DNA from: an uncultured Prevotella sp.
Lineage (GTDB): Bacteria; Bacteroidota; Bacteroidia; Bacteroidales; Bacteroidaceae
Length of the DNA stretch: 57,313 bases
Direction: 5' to 3'
Assembly (NCBI GenBank): GCA_900547005.1
Contig: URER01000011.1
Coordinates: 1 to 57,313, forward strand
Positions 7,809-17,485 of the stretch are shown here, in pieces; position 1 is the stretch's first letter; each line of letters begins with the position of its first letter. The notes below the pieces were generated by a model. That model had not been told where the DNA came from. It saw only the letters and a list, made by a program, of their open reading frames with translations, and made no database searches. A program made the translations under genes and the position numbers.

Positions 7809-9191
7809 TTAATATTTAATGTCGAGTTTCTTCAATCCCTGCTGTATCTCCGGGCAACTCATGAAGAGATTCCACAGCAACCCTGTACGGTAGTTCTCTA
7901 TCATTGGAGCTATGGTGAGCTGGTCAATGGCGAGATAACGGGGCAGTGTCCAGTTCTCCTGTTCAGAGAATGCGTCATAGAATCCGTACTTGCCCCATAT
8001 CCATTTGCCCTTGTTCCAGAAATACTTCAACGCAGCCATCGACTGTTCTGGAGTATATGGGAACGATGACAAAGCCGCAGTAGGAGTTATCACGCCAAGG
8101 TCGTTTGCCGGAGAATGGGCATTGTAGCCTTTCACCGTATAACTCGCTGTGAGCCCCCAGCAGTCTTTTCCATATCCCTTATAGCCTTTCGGGTTGGCAA
8201 CGCAATATGCGTAATCGCTCATTGCATGATTGCGCACCACATTCCACCAGTTTGCATACTTGTCTTTCAGGTTGCGTGGGTCGAGTCCTATCCAAGAGTA
8301 GTGCGCCCAGAAAAGCGGTCCGCCGGTCTTTTCCGCACCGTTATGCTTCACTTCAAGCGGATACCCGTTGAATATTGCATCGCTCTTGATGCCCCCGCTG
8401 CGTGACCATCCTTCGTGATAGCAGGCAGCCGGTACGGTATGTGTAGGAGATGCGGCCGCAAGTACATACACTATAAGACATTCGTTGTAGCCTTCCAAGG
8501 GGAAGTTCATCTCCCATCCGTAGTTCGGAGACCAGTGCCAGTATATCACATCCTGACCGCCACGGGTGTACCAGTCGAACTCCATTTCATGCCAAAGTTT
8601 ATTTATTTTCGCCGCGAGAGCTTTCTCAGAAGAGTTTCCGTCCTTGAAATACTGGCGTACGCAAAGCAGACTTTGCATCAAGAACGCACTTTCTACAAGG
8701 TCGCCACCATTATCTTTCATACCGAAAGGCTTCACCTTGCCGGTAGGACCGTTCAGCCAGTGTGGCCATACGCCATGGAAACGGTCGGCTTTAGCAAGGT
8801 AGTCTACTATCTTCGTAAGCCGTTTCACGCCTGCGTCACGCTTTATGAATCCACGGTCTATACCCACGAGAAGTCCGGCAACGCCAAATCCGCTACCGCC
8901 AATGGTTACCACATCGGCATCGTTTTCAGGATATATATTGTCCAAATGGATTCTCTCTCTTGCCATACCGGAAACAGGTTCCGCACCCTCCCAAATATAA
9001 TCGAGAGTCACCTTCTGGATATAATCGAGGAAGGCATCGTCGTTTTTGAACGAGTTAGGACGCCCCGGTACGTATGACGGGTCATTATTATTGTTTGCCC
9101 CCATATCTGCTTCCGGCGATGTGGAAGAAGCGCATGACGCCATTGATACGAACGCCGTCAGCATAACCAGTGATATTTTTTTTAGTCTCAT
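7809..9191 (-). CDS. GH144-like endo-beta-1,2-glucanase (glycoamylase-family lipoprotein)
   Basis: A protein of about 460 aa beginning MRLKKISLVMLTAFVSMASC, a lipoprotein signal with the acylated Cys20, so probably periplasmic or surface-anchored. The body is an (alpha/alpha)6-barrel of the glycoamylase (PF10091)/GH144 type. Landmarks are GGSGFGVAGLLVGIDRGFI, GVWPHWLNGPTG, NGGDLVESAFLMQSLLC, WHWSPNYGWEMN and GYNECLIVYVLAAASPTH, followed by PLFWAHYSWIGLDPR. These match the family containing characterised endo-beta-1,2-glucanases. Start set at 9191 rather than the longer open frame to 9281 because the signal peptide begins there. It would cut long beta-1,2-glucans to oligosaccharides for the adjacent GH3. 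Another beta-glucan linkage is the main alternative. Confidence 0.87.
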   Translation of the reverse strand: MRLKKISLVMLTAFVSMASCASSTSPEADMGANNNNDPSYVPGRPNSFKNDDAFLDYIQKVTLDYIWEGAEPVSGMARERIHLDNIYPENDADVVTIGGSGFGVAGLLVGIDRGFIKRDAGVKRLTKIVDYLAKADRFHGVWPHWLNGPTGKVKPFGMKDNGGDLVESAFLMQSLLCVRQYFKDGNSSEKALAAKINKLWHEMEFDWYTRGGQDVIYWHWSPNYGWEMNFPLEGYNECLIVYVLAAASPTHTVPAACYHEGWSRSGGIKSDAIFNGYPLEVKHNGAEKTGGPLFWAHYSWIGLDPRNLKDKYANWWNVVRNHAMSDYAYCVANPKGYKGYGKDCWGLTASYTVKGYNAHSPANDLGVITPTAALSSFPYTPEQSMAALKYFWNKGKWIWGKYGFYDAFSEQENWTLPRYLAIDQLTIAPMIENYRTGLLWNLFMSCPEIQQGLKKLDIKY

Positions 9192-9208
9192 ATATATATT
9201 ATTGTTAG

Positions 9209-9451
9209 TTAGCAAATGCCTGTTATCGAACAGATGAAGCCTGCGACAAGGCCTGTGATGATTGTCAGAGTCTTTATCCATGCAAACTTATGTAATGTGG
9301 AATACAGAGATGCCCCCACCAATGCTGTTGCGGCAACCGTAACAAGAAGATTCCTGTCGCCGATGTAGAACGACGAGGCTGCTATTCCAGACACGAATGC
9401 CAGTAACAGAAAAGCAACTATATGGATAGCGGTCATCATTCTCTTGTTCAT
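9209..9451 (-). CDS. Small integral membrane protein in the glycan locus
   Basis: An 80-aa protein with about three hydrophobic segments (residues 8-28, 33-50 and 58-80) and no recognisable domain. Its ATG overlaps the stop codon of the upstream GH43-like gene by 4 bp, which argues for a real, translationally coupled gene, and the lipoprotein gene starts 17 bp after its end. Function unknown. The overlap and operon position are seen; a supporting role for the locus is inferred. Confidence 0.65.
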   Translation of the reverse strand: MNKRMMTAIHIVAFLLLAFVSGIAASSFYIGDRNLLVTVAATALVGASLYSTLHKFAWIKTLTIITGLVAGFICSITGIC

Positions 9452-11577
9452 CGTTTTTGGATTTTAGTGCGTGCCGACACTCCTGTTTCTGACAGAGCTT
9501 CGATGGTGAAGTGATAGGTGGTGGTGCGGTCCATACCACGGAAGTCGTATTCCGTAGCTCCGTTCACGGTGATGCAATGATAGAGTTTGTCTTTCTCTGT
9601 CCCGTAATAGATATTATAGCCATAAGCGCCAGGAACTTCTGACCATGTAATCATTGCGTTGCGCGGGTCTTTCTTGTCACGTGCCACCTTGAAATTCCTG
9701 ACCTCTGCCGGAAGTTCACCTTCTGCGTTGCCGAAGACTCTGAAGTCTGACATACAGAAATTGCCCCGTCCCGGTACATGGAGGTTTACCACCTTAAGAT
9801 AACGGGTCTGCAACGGTGAAAGCAGTTCCACATAATCGTGTGGCACGTCGCGGTCATTGTCACTCTTGTCTACTGCGAGTTCCCATGTCTTACCGTCATT
9901 GCTGGCATATACGCGATACTGATAATAAGTGTCGTTTGCACGGTTTGTCTGAACAGTCTTGTGGTCATAGAAGTTCAACTGTAGTGCCCTTACGTTCTTG
10001 GTTGCGCCAAGATCCATCATAATCCACTCACCGGCCTCACCGGTTTTCGCACTCCAATAAGTGCGTATATCTTCATCGCTCAGGTTTTCGGCAACAAGAG
10101 TGCTGTCGGTAGACGATGCAGTAACCTTTTTGCCATAAGACAGAAGCATCCAACCGCTGAATCTGTCTTCACCCTGATAGTCGGCATTACGTTGTGGGTA
10201 ATCGCCAAAAGCGGTGTTGCAGTACATAACTCCGTCAGCGTCGAAATTCACAGGATAGAGTCCTATACGACGCTCAAACTTATATTTCAGTGACAACATA
10301 CAGGTGCCAACGTGCCAATACTGCCCGTGAAGATCCTTGAATGTACCGCCGTGTCCCACACCCTGTACGAATCCGCCGGGCTTATAGCTCATCGGATTAT
10401 GACGCTGGTAGACGAACGGGCCGAGCGGATTGTCGCTGACATATACACCGTCTGCATATACCTTGAACTCAGTACCGGGTGCACCGTATTGCAGATAATA
10501 TCTCCCGTTGTGCTTGGTCATGTAAGCGCCCTCGGTGAATGGCGGCAGCGTGACCTCATCGTCGTTGTTCATTCCGAAACGTTCCCACCCGTGTTCTTTC
10601 GGATGCAGTGCCATGACATCATGTATCTTGCTGATTGGTGCGAACGTGTTCCGGTTGAGTTCAACGGCTTTCAGCGGATACTCGTTGCTTGAACCGTAGT
10701 AGAGATAGAGTCTGCCGTCATCATCAAGGAACAGGCATGGATCCCATGAAGGCAGCGTGTTGCGGCATACTGCCTGTTTCCATCTGCCTGTTTCGGGATG
10801 CGTGGAATACCATATCGGCAGTCCCTCGTAAGTGGAACCTGTATAGAAAAGAGTGTCGCCAGATACGAATGCTGCCGGTGCACACTGGTCATCATCCGTC
10901 GGGTGACGCTGGAATGAAGCCATCTGAAAGTCCCAGTCGCTTAGGTTCTTGCTATAGTGATAACCGCCCTGATTCGTAGAGAACAGCAGATACTGGTTCT
11001 TATATGTCAGTCCCATTGGGTCGGCAGACGAGCGGAAGCATCCGCCGGTCTTCACATTATTATTATATGGCTCATAGTTGTAACTTATATTGAGCGGATT
11101 GCAGAATGTGGTAGTCGGGTTCTTGCGATATGGATCATACCACTTCGTGGCCTTTGCCGGCTGGCGCGACAACACATTCGTGGCGTTACACCACGCTGTT
11201 CCCTCAAATCCCTGAGAGTTGCCGCCGTCGTGCATCACTATGGTAATGTCACGCTCTGTTTTCTTGCGCACCACATTGGCGTATTTCTTACCAGGATAGT
11301 AGGCATAGATATACACATCGCTGTCTGTGGCTTTCAGCGAGAAACGGCCGTCGGCAGACGTGTTGCAGTGAACAGGAGAGGCGAAATACATTACGGTCGC
11401 TCCCTCAAGCGGTTTGCCGGCTTCGTCCACTACCGTACCCGTAATCATATAGTTTTCAACAACAGGGATATAATAGTCGCTCACCTGTCCCTTCACCACC
11501 TTTATGGAGTCACTGGCAGCATGAGCCGGCATAAGTATTGAAAACGATATGATGCCTGATAATATATATATATTCAT
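9448..11577 (-). CDS. Multidomain GH43-like glycosidase with CarboxypepD_reg, F5/8 type C and FN3 domains
   Basis: A 709-aa secreted protein. After a signal peptide (to about residue 20) it has a CarboxypepD_reg-like beta-sandwich (ITGTVVDEAGKPLEGATVMY, about 45-115), a five-bladed GH43/GH117-type propeller (about 180-480), an F5/8 type C (discoidin) carbohydrate-binding domain (about 495-610) and a terminal fibronectin-III domain. Candidate catalytic acids are the Asp in SWDPCLFLDDDGRLYLYYG and the Glu in PPFTEGAYMTKHNGRYYLQY. The fusion of a transporter-type regulatory domain to a glycosidase is uncommon. An arabinofuranosidase- or xylosidase-like activity would suggest a decorated substrate, but GH43-like propellers are functionally diverse. 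It is upstream of, and overlaps, the small membrane protein gene. Confidence 0.82.
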   Translation of the reverse strand: MNIYILSGIISFSILMPAHAASDSIKVVKGQVSDYYIPVVENYMITGTVVDEAGKPLEGATVMYFASPVHCNTSADGRFSLKATDSDVYIYAYYPGKKYANVVRKKTERDITIVMHDGGNSQGFEGTAWCNATNVLSRQPAKATKWYDPYRKNPTTTFCNPLNISYNYEPYNNNVKTGGCFRSSADPMGLTYKNQYLLFSTNQGGYHYSKNLSDWDFQMASFQRHPTDDDQCAPAAFVSGDTLFYTGSTYEGLPIWYSTHPETGRWKQAVCRNTLPSWDPCLFLDDDGRLYLYYGSSNEYPLKAVELNRNTFAPISKIHDVMALHPKEHGWERFGMNNDDEVTLPPFTEGAYMTKHNGRYYLQYGAPGTEFKVYADGVYVSDNPLGPFVYQRHNPMSYKPGGFVQGVGHGGTFKDLHGQYWHVGTCMLSLKYKFERRIGLYPVNFDADGVMYCNTAFGDYPQRNADYQGEDRFSGWMLLSYGKKVTASSTDSTLVAENLSDEDIRTYWSAKTGEAGEWIMMDLGATKNVRALQLNFYDHKTVQTNRANDTYYQYRVYASNDGKTWELAVDKSDNDRDVPHDYVELLSPLQTRYLKVVNLHVPGRGNFCMSDFRVFGNAEGELPAEVRNFKVARDKKDPRNAMITWSEVPGAYGYNIYYGTEKDKLYHCITVNGATEYDFRGMDRTTTYHFTIEALSETGVSARTKIQKR

Positions 11578-11631
11578 AGTTCTAAAGCAAAAGTCTTTTG
11601 AAAAATACAGATATTGAATTGTCTTTATCCC

Positions 11632-12480
11632 TTATTTGATGCGCAGGTTAACCAATACCGGGCAATGGTCAGAGAGATAATGGCCATCGGGCTTGTCGCC
11701 GACAACGCGATATTTGTCAACACCAAATTCGCCGCTAACGAATATATAGTCTATTTTCTGACGCTCGTTAACAGGCAGGCGACCGTAATCATGATATGTC
11801 CATTCCGGGCCGTATGAAATGAGTGCCTTGTCGTTGCAGTTGCTCATCTCGGCAGTACGCAACACCGACAGCGGGTCGTCTTCCACACAGTTGAAGTCAC
11901 CGCTTACAATAAGCGGCAGTCCGGGTGCAAGCACGCTCATCTTCTCAAGCACAAGCTTTATGCCCTCTACCCGTGCCACCTTACCGTCATTGTCAAGGTG
12001 CGTGTTGATATATGCTATTCTCTTTCCCGTTTTCTTGTCTTTCACTACAACCCACGTGGCAATGCGGTTATAAGATGCGTCCCATCCTTTTACACCAAAC
12101 ACGTCGGGAGTTTCGCTAAGCGCGAAGTCGCCAGACTTCAGCAACAGGAATCTGTCCTTGCTGTATAATATCGGACAATGTTCGCCTTCGTGTTCTCCGT
12201 CATCGCGTCCCGCGCCCACAATGGCATAGCCCGTCATGCGCGCTTTCAGGTCTTCCATCTGGTTAGGACGCACCTCCTGCATACCGATAAGGTCAGGACT
12301 GTAATACTCAAGCATCCTGCAAACAGACTCCTTTCTGTTTCCCCATGCGTTTATGCCGTCTACCTCAGCGTCAAGTCTGGCGTTGAATGTCATCACGTCG
12401 AGCGTTGCCGTTTTGGCCATCATGCAATGTGGCATGATGAAAAGAACAAGTAAAAGAAAATATCTATAGTTTTTTTTCAT
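11632..12480 (-). CDS. Endonuclease/exonuclease/phosphatase-family secreted phosphoesterase
   Basis: About 282 aa with a signal peptide (MKKNYRYFLLLVLFIMPHCM) and a complete EEP fold: VMTFNARLDA (metal-binding Asn), DLIGMQEVRPNQ (metal-binding Glu), YINTHLDNDG, LIVSGDFNC (Asp/Asn pair), KIDYIFVSG and the final LSDHCPVLVNLRI (catalytic Asp-His). The start at 12480 is chosen for the signal peptide; the longer open frame to 12579 adds no recognisable sequence. EEP proteins are regular passengers of Bacteroidetes glycan loci. Target could be a phosphodiester on the glycan, a nucleic acid or an inositol phosphate; the sequence does not decide. It lies between susD and the GH43-like gene. Confidence 0.85.
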   Translation of the reverse strand: MKKNYRYFLLLVLFIMPHCMMAKTATLDVMTFNARLDAEVDGINAWGNRKESVCRMLEYYSPDLIGMQEVRPNQMEDLKARMTGYAIVGAGRDDGEHEGEHCPILYSKDRFLLLKSGDFALSETPDVFGVKGWDASYNRIATWVVVKDKKTGKRIAYINTHLDNDGKVARVEGIKLVLEKMSVLAPGLPLIVSGDFNCVEDDPLSVLRTAEMSNCNDKALISYGPEWTYHDYGRLPVNERQKIDYIFVSGEFGVDKYRVVGDKPDGHYLSDHCPVLVNLRIK

Positions 12481-12612
12481 GTTATAAAAGTAATAATGGG
12501 GTATTTGGTCATACCGTACAGCCTGTGAACGCGTGGGGAACACAGCCATACTTCTTTTAAGTTTCCACTCCCACAGCATATTCTGTAGGAGTGGAAAAAT
12601 AGAAATGATATT

Positions 12613-14082
12613 CTATTCAGCAGGTTCTTCTGTGTCAATAGGGTCGTTACCCAACTCTGGAACATTGCTCAATTGGGTGAACGGAACCGGATAGTAGGTC
12701 TTGGAGGCATCCCATCCTTTCGAACCGAGTACGGCAGCAGCCTTTCCCGTTCTTACCAAGTCGCTGTAACGTTCTCCCCATTCGCCGGCAAGCTCCATAC
12801 GGCGCTCGTCAAGAATCTGGTCGACTGTAACGTCGGTGAGTTCAGGCATCAGGGCTCTCGCGCGCACCTCGTTGAACGGCGCATCGCCATTCTTGTTCTG
12901 ACGCACCTTAGCCTCTGCGTTTATAAGCAACACATCAGCATAGCGGAAGATGCGTACGTTGTTGTTTGAGCCATACTTCGTCCTGCCCGGTGTGAGCTGG
13001 TCGGTCGGCGTATATGCCTTTCCGTTATAATAGTCTGTTGCGGAACCGCTTGTCACTGCATCTCCACTCGGTGTCAGCGTTCCACCGCCAGGCATGAATG
13101 TTGTGGTTAGCCTCACGGTCTCGCCACGTGATGCCGCCCAATCATAGAAGTCGGTCTCATAGCGTATGAAGTTCCATCCGCCGAGGTTGCCGGGTCCTTG
13201 GAACACGAACCAGTTGTCCGCGTCCACCATATCGCCAGTCGACTGTCCGAAGTCTGTACACTGGCACTCGAACAGCGACTCGCTACAGAGCTTGCCAGGT
13301 ATCTTGAACAACTGATAGTAGTCAGGATAGAGAGAGAACTTCCTGCTGCTGATGATGTCATTGGTCAGCGTCTCAGCCTTGTCATATTCGCCCCTGTTCA
13401 TGTATATTTTAGCGGCGAGCAACTCGGCGGTATAGACTGTGACGGCTCCCACGTGCTCCATCTCGTTCGGATTTTTCCTCTGACAGTTTTCGATAGCATA
13501 TTCCAAATCCTCAAGCATATAGTTTTCCACCAGCCTTTTTGTGGAACGTGTCAGATCTTTTTGGTTGTTGTCTCTCAGAATAGTGATGTCTCCGAACATC
13601 TGTGACAGTCTGTAGTAAGCGTACGCTCTGAGGAAGTGCACCTCACCGCTGTATGCTCTGTACTGTGCTTTCAGGCTCTCGTCATTAGTGTTTGCCACGT
13701 AGTTGTCCAATGAGATGAGCGCGCTGTTCGCCACCTTTATTATACTATAGTATTGGTTCCAGGTTTCGTTGAGTCCCCAGAAGGCACTGTCGTAGTTGAA
13801 TTTGCCGAACTCCACCAACAGTTGCTGGTCGTCTTTTCGTCCCGACCACATATCATCGTCCCTGACAATAGACAGAGGCCATATAATCCAGTGCATGGCA
13901 CCGGTCCTTACTCTGGCATATACGCCCGATACAGGCTCGTACATTTTGCTGACATCGGTGTAGTCCACCTCTTCCTCCGGAAGTTTGTTCTCGGGTTCTT
14001 TATCCAGGAAATCGCTGCACGAAGTAGCTCCGAAAGCGAGCAGTGCTATAGAGCAGGCTGCCAAATATTTTGTGAATTTCAT
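12613..14082 (-). CDS. SusD/RagB-family glycan-binding lipoprotein
   Basis: A 489-aa surface lipoprotein that forms the lid of the SusC transporter. The N-terminus MKFTKYLAACSIALLAFGATSC contains a lipobox ending in Cys22, followed by SDFLDKEPENKLPEEEV, the usual SusD start. The alpha-helical TPR scaffold (EVHFLRAYAYYRLSQMFGDI) and the C-terminal DERRMELAGEWGERYSDLVRTG block are diagnostic. It starts 27 bp after the SusC stop, as expected for a SusCD pair. Binding specificity cannot be read from sequence. Confidence 0.94.
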   Translation of the reverse strand: MKFTKYLAACSIALLAFGATSCSDFLDKEPENKLPEEEVDYTDVSKMYEPVSGVYARVRTGAMHWIIWPLSIVRDDDMWSGRKDDQQLLVEFGKFNYDSAFWGLNETWNQYYSIIKVANSALISLDNYVANTNDESLKAQYRAYSGEVHFLRAYAYYRLSQMFGDITILRDNNQKDLTRSTKRLVENYMLEDLEYAIENCQRKNPNEMEHVGAVTVYTAELLAAKIYMNRGEYDKAETLTNDIISSRKFSLYPDYYQLFKIPGKLCSESLFECQCTDFGQSTGDMVDADNWFVFQGPGNLGGWNFIRYETDFYDWAASRGETVRLTTTFMPGGGTLTPSGDAVTSGSATDYYNGKAYTPTDQLTPGRTKYGSNNNVRIFRYADVLLINAEAKVRQNKNGDAPFNEVRARALMPELTDVTVDQILDERRMELAGEWGERYSDLVRTGKAAAVLGSKGWDASKTYYPVPFTQLSNVPELGNDPIDTEEPAE

Positions 14083-14109
14083 TGTCTTAATGGTTTTAAT
14101 TGTTAATTG

Positions 14110-17100
14110 TTAGAAGTTGATCTGAACACCAAAAGTATAGGTTGCGGTCAGAGGATATACGTCTGTATCCCATCCGTACGGGTCGCTGACTTCCGGTGTG
14201 AATGTGTTAGCGGAGAAGATAGTGAGCGGACGGTCCGCGGTGAGGCTTATTCTGAGACTCGGCAACTTATAGCTACCCAGACCAATGTTCTTGAACGTAT
14301 AGCCCAATGTCACGTTCTGGATGCGGAAATAGTCTGCGCTTTCCACGAAATAGCTGTTCACGCGTGAGTCGCTGACGTTCCATCCCTTTGTCAGAGCCTT
14401 TGCCGATGGATTGGAGTTAGTTGAACCTTCACCTGTCCAGCGGCTGTCAAACTGATCCTTGTCGAAGTTGTAGTTAGACTGCGCATATCTCAAAGCTCTT
14501 TTACGGTTGTATATTTCCGCGCCGGCCTGTCCGTATGTAGAGAGGTTGAAGTCAAGGTTCTTGTATGTGAACGCGAAGTTTATGCCGTATGTGAAGTTCG
14601 GCAGATAAGAGCCCAATGTGGTGCGGTCGTCACCATCGAGCACGCCATTCTGATTGCGGTCTTCGTAGATGAAGTCACCCGGCTCGCAGCCGTTTGCCAC
14701 CGCTATCGGGTCGTTGGCAATCTGCTCTTCGTTCTGATAGATACCAATAACCTTGTAGCCGTAGTAAGAGTTCATCTCTTCGCCCACGATATTGTATGTC
14801 TTTCCATTGTTCACCATTGATGAGCCGCTGAGTCCTTTCACCTTGTTTGTGAGGTAGGAAAGATTTGCCGAGACTTCATACTTGAAGTCCTTGCCTATGC
14901 GGTCCGACCATGTGGCGGCGATGTCGAAACCCTGATTCAGGATCTTTCCATAGTTGCCAGCCAGCGTTTCGTTGGCAAACGGAAGGCTTACGCTAATCAC
15001 TGCGTCTTTCGTCATACGGCGGAAGTAGTCGAAATCTACGTTCAGACGGCTGTTGAGCAATCCTACGTTGAAGCCCAGATTGAATTCATCAACGATTTCC
15101 CATTTCAGCCAACTGAAGTAAGTAGTGTTCTGGTATCCCGGATATGTTGCGTTGCCGAACACACCAGAGAATCCGTTGCCTACAGAGATGGACGCGAAAC
15201 CGTCACTTGCAGCGACCTTGTCGTTACCCAACTGTCCCCAGCTTGCTCTTAACTTCAAATAGTCTATACCTTTCACATTCTTCATGAACGGCTCTTCTGT
15301 CAGTACCCATGACGCTCCCACTGACGGGAAGTAGCCCCAGTGGTCCTGATATTTTGACGAACCGTCGGCACGGAATGTGAACATCAGATAATACTTGTTG
15401 GCATAGTTATAGTTGAGTCGTGTGAAATAACTTTGTCCGCGGTATGTTGTGGCGTTCTCGTTCGACTTGCGGCTTTCCTCGTTGCCCTGACCGATATACC
15501 AGTACTCGTCCTTTCCGTCAGGTACGTTTGAAGCAGAACCCTCAAGCCAGTGATACTTCTCCTGACGCATGGAGTAGCCTGCCATGGCCTTGAAGTTGTG
15601 CTGTCCCCAAGACTGTGTATAGTTAACAGTATTGTCCCAAATGTAGTTGTTGTAGGTAGTGATGCTCTTTTTAAGGAAACTTGTCGACGCCTGCTGCAAC
15701 GAACTGACATAATACTCGGGTGTGTACTCATAGCCCTCGATGGCGTTATGGTCATAGTTTATGGCAGAACGCACGTTCAGACGCTCCGGGATAATGTCTA
15801 TTTGGGCATAAAGGGATGTGAGGAAGTGGTCGATAGAGTTCTTGCTGTTGTAATAATGTGCGAAAGCCATCGGGTTGTAGAAGTTGTTTGTGAATCCCAC
15901 AGACTCTGGAGAAGCATACTTCGTGGGGTATGCGGGGTCGTTGCTTTCGTCATAGATGGGATAAATGCCGGGAGCGTTAAACGCCTTTTGCCAAGCCTCT
16001 CCCTTCGGGTTGTTTTGCTCAGCCGAAGAATATACACCGCTGTAACCCACCTTCAGCCAGTCGTTTGCCTGATAGTCGAAGGCAGCACGGAAGTTCAGGC
16101 GCTTGTAGTCGTTCTTCACGTCCATGATACCGTTTTGAGCGAAGTAGTTGATACCAACGGCATAGGATGCCTTCTCGCCGCCGCCGGTGATGCTTAGCGC
16201 GTGGTTGGTGATGTAAGCCTCGCGCAGCAGTTCGTCATACCAGTCTGTGTCACTGCCGTATGTCCATTTGTGGAAATCGGGATCGGCATAGCTTCCGCCA
16301 TATTTGTCGATACTTGCCTTCAAGAACGGGCTGTAAGTGTCGTAGTCGGCTTCCATCAGCATTTGGCCATACTCGCTGGAATTACACATCTCAAGCACGT
16401 TAGTGGCCTTCTGCACGCCGATGTATCCGTCATAGGTGATACGCGCCTTCTGGTTCTGGTAGCCCTTCTTGGTTGTCACGATGATTACACCGTTAGCTGC
16501 TCGCACACCGTATATGGCTGCGGCCGACGCGTCCTTCAGTACGCTCATGTCCTTAATGTCGCTGCTGTTCAGAAAGTCGATGTTGTCATAGAACATACCG
16601 TCGACAACATAAAGCGGCGATGAGTTGCTGAATGAACCGTTACCTCTGATTCTGACGGTAGGGGAAGCACCCGGCGCACCTACGTTGACCACGTTCACAC
16701 CGGCTACCTTACCCTGCATGGCCTGCATCGGCGATGATGCGGGGACATTGGCGATGTCCTCAGACCTCACCACCGTGATGGGAGAGGTCAGGTCTTTTGA
16801 CTTTGCGCTGCCATAACCGATTGTTACGACTTCATCGAGGACTTTGGAGTCGTCTTCCATGACAATCTTCATGTTTGGCGTGACTTTCAGCGTGGCCGTT
16901 TTCATTCCTATATAAGAAATGGTAATCTCCGAGCCTGCAGGAAGACCGCTAAGTGAGAAGTTTCCGTCCAGGTCGGTTACGGTTCCCGTCTTTCCACCGA
17001 CAACTTGTATGGTGGCACCGATGACAGGTTCACCGGTAACATCAACGATAACGCCTTTGACGTCTTGGTTTTGTGCACACGCAATCTCAAAAGAGAATAC

Positions 17101-17130
17101 GGCGCAAATCATAAGAATTAAATGTTTCAT
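14110..17130 (-). CDS. SusC/RagA-family TonB-linked outer-membrane transporter
   Basis: A 1006-aa outer-membrane importer: signal peptide, CarboxypepD_reg domain (about 22-95), plug domain (about 100-230, opening VVTIGYGSAKSKDLTSPITV and containing NSSDIKDMSVLKDASAAAIY and GVRAANGVIIVTTKKG), and a 22-strand barrel ending in aromatic residues (TYTFGVQINF). It forms the pair with the downstream SusD and is the first gene of the glycan operon. A TAACTTTG box 37-44 bp upstream on its strand is a candidate -7 promoter element. Imports oligosaccharides released at the cell surface; substrate probably a beta-1,2-glucan given its neighbours (inference). Confidence 0.95.
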   Translation of the reverse strand: MKHLILMICAVFSFEIACAQNQDVKGVIVDVTGEPVIGATIQVVGGKTGTVTDLDGNFSLSGLPAGSEITISYIGMKTATLKVTPNMKIVMEDDSKVLDEVVTIGYGSAKSKDLTSPITVVRSEDIANVPASSPMQAMQGKVAGVNVVNVGAPGASPTVRIRGNGSFSNSSPLYVVDGMFYDNIDFLNSSDIKDMSVLKDASAAAIYGVRAANGVIIVTTKKGYQNQKARITYDGYIGVQKATNVLEMCNSSEYGQMLMEADYDTYSPFLKASIDKYGGSYADPDFHKWTYGSDTDWYDELLREAYITNHALSITGGGEKASYAVGINYFAQNGIMDVKNDYKRLNFRAAFDYQANDWLKVGYSGVYSSAEQNNPKGEAWQKAFNAPGIYPIYDESNDPAYPTKYASPESVGFTNNFYNPMAFAHYYNSKNSIDHFLTSLYAQIDIIPERLNVRSAINYDHNAIEGYEYTPEYYVSSLQQASTSFLKKSITTYNNYIWDNTVNYTQSWGQHNFKAMAGYSMRQEKYHWLEGSASNVPDGKDEYWYIGQGNEESRKSNENATTYRGQSYFTRLNYNYANKYYLMFTFRADGSSKYQDHWGYFPSVGASWVLTEEPFMKNVKGIDYLKLRASWGQLGNDKVAASDGFASISVGNGFSGVFGNATYPGYQNTTYFSWLKWEIVDEFNLGFNVGLLNSRLNVDFDYFRRMTKDAVISVSLPFANETLAGNYGKILNQGFDIAATWSDRIGKDFKYEVSANLSYLTNKVKGLSGSSMVNNGKTYNIVGEEMNSYYGYKVIGIYQNEEQIANDPIAVANGCEPGDFIYEDRNQNGVLDGDDRTTLGSYLPNFTYGINFAFTYKNLDFNLSTYGQAGAEIYNRKRALRYAQSNYNFDKDQFDSRWTGEGSTNSNPSAKALTKGWNVSDSRVNSYFVESADYFRIQNVTLGYTFKNIGLGSYKLPSLRISLTADRPLTIFSANTFTPEVSDPYGWDTDVYPLTATYTFGVQINF

Positions 17131-17485
17131 TTTGGTTTTATTTAGGTTATTAGATGTTTTCGGCTACAAAGTTAATGCGATGTCAATATGTTATAAAATT
17201 TGTTACCACGTTTTCTACACTTCTCTGCTTTTTCTCCACTACGCTTTTACTACGTTTATTTTTGTAATCCTCTAAGAATGAGCGTTTTACGAGGAGCTTT
17301 CTTTGCTTGTTGATGTAGGCTTGCATCCCTCGAAAAATCCTCCTGTACATTTTCTAATGTGCAGATATATGCTTTGTCATAGATGGTATCGTTTAATTTT
17401 GGTGGCTTACTTATAATTTTCCAGACTATATTTCATTATTAAGCTAAAAAACATTAACTTTGCGTTACCAATAACTCAATACACC
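17131..17485. promoter_or_regulatory. Divergent promoter region, susC operon and its regulator
   Basis: No gene. On the minus strand a TAACTTTG box lies at 17167-17174 for susC. On the plus strand a TAACTTTG box at 17455-17462 lies 24 bp before the regulator ATG. The sequence between is AT-rich; operator repeats for the LuxR-type regulator are not obvious by eye. Confidence 0.6.
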
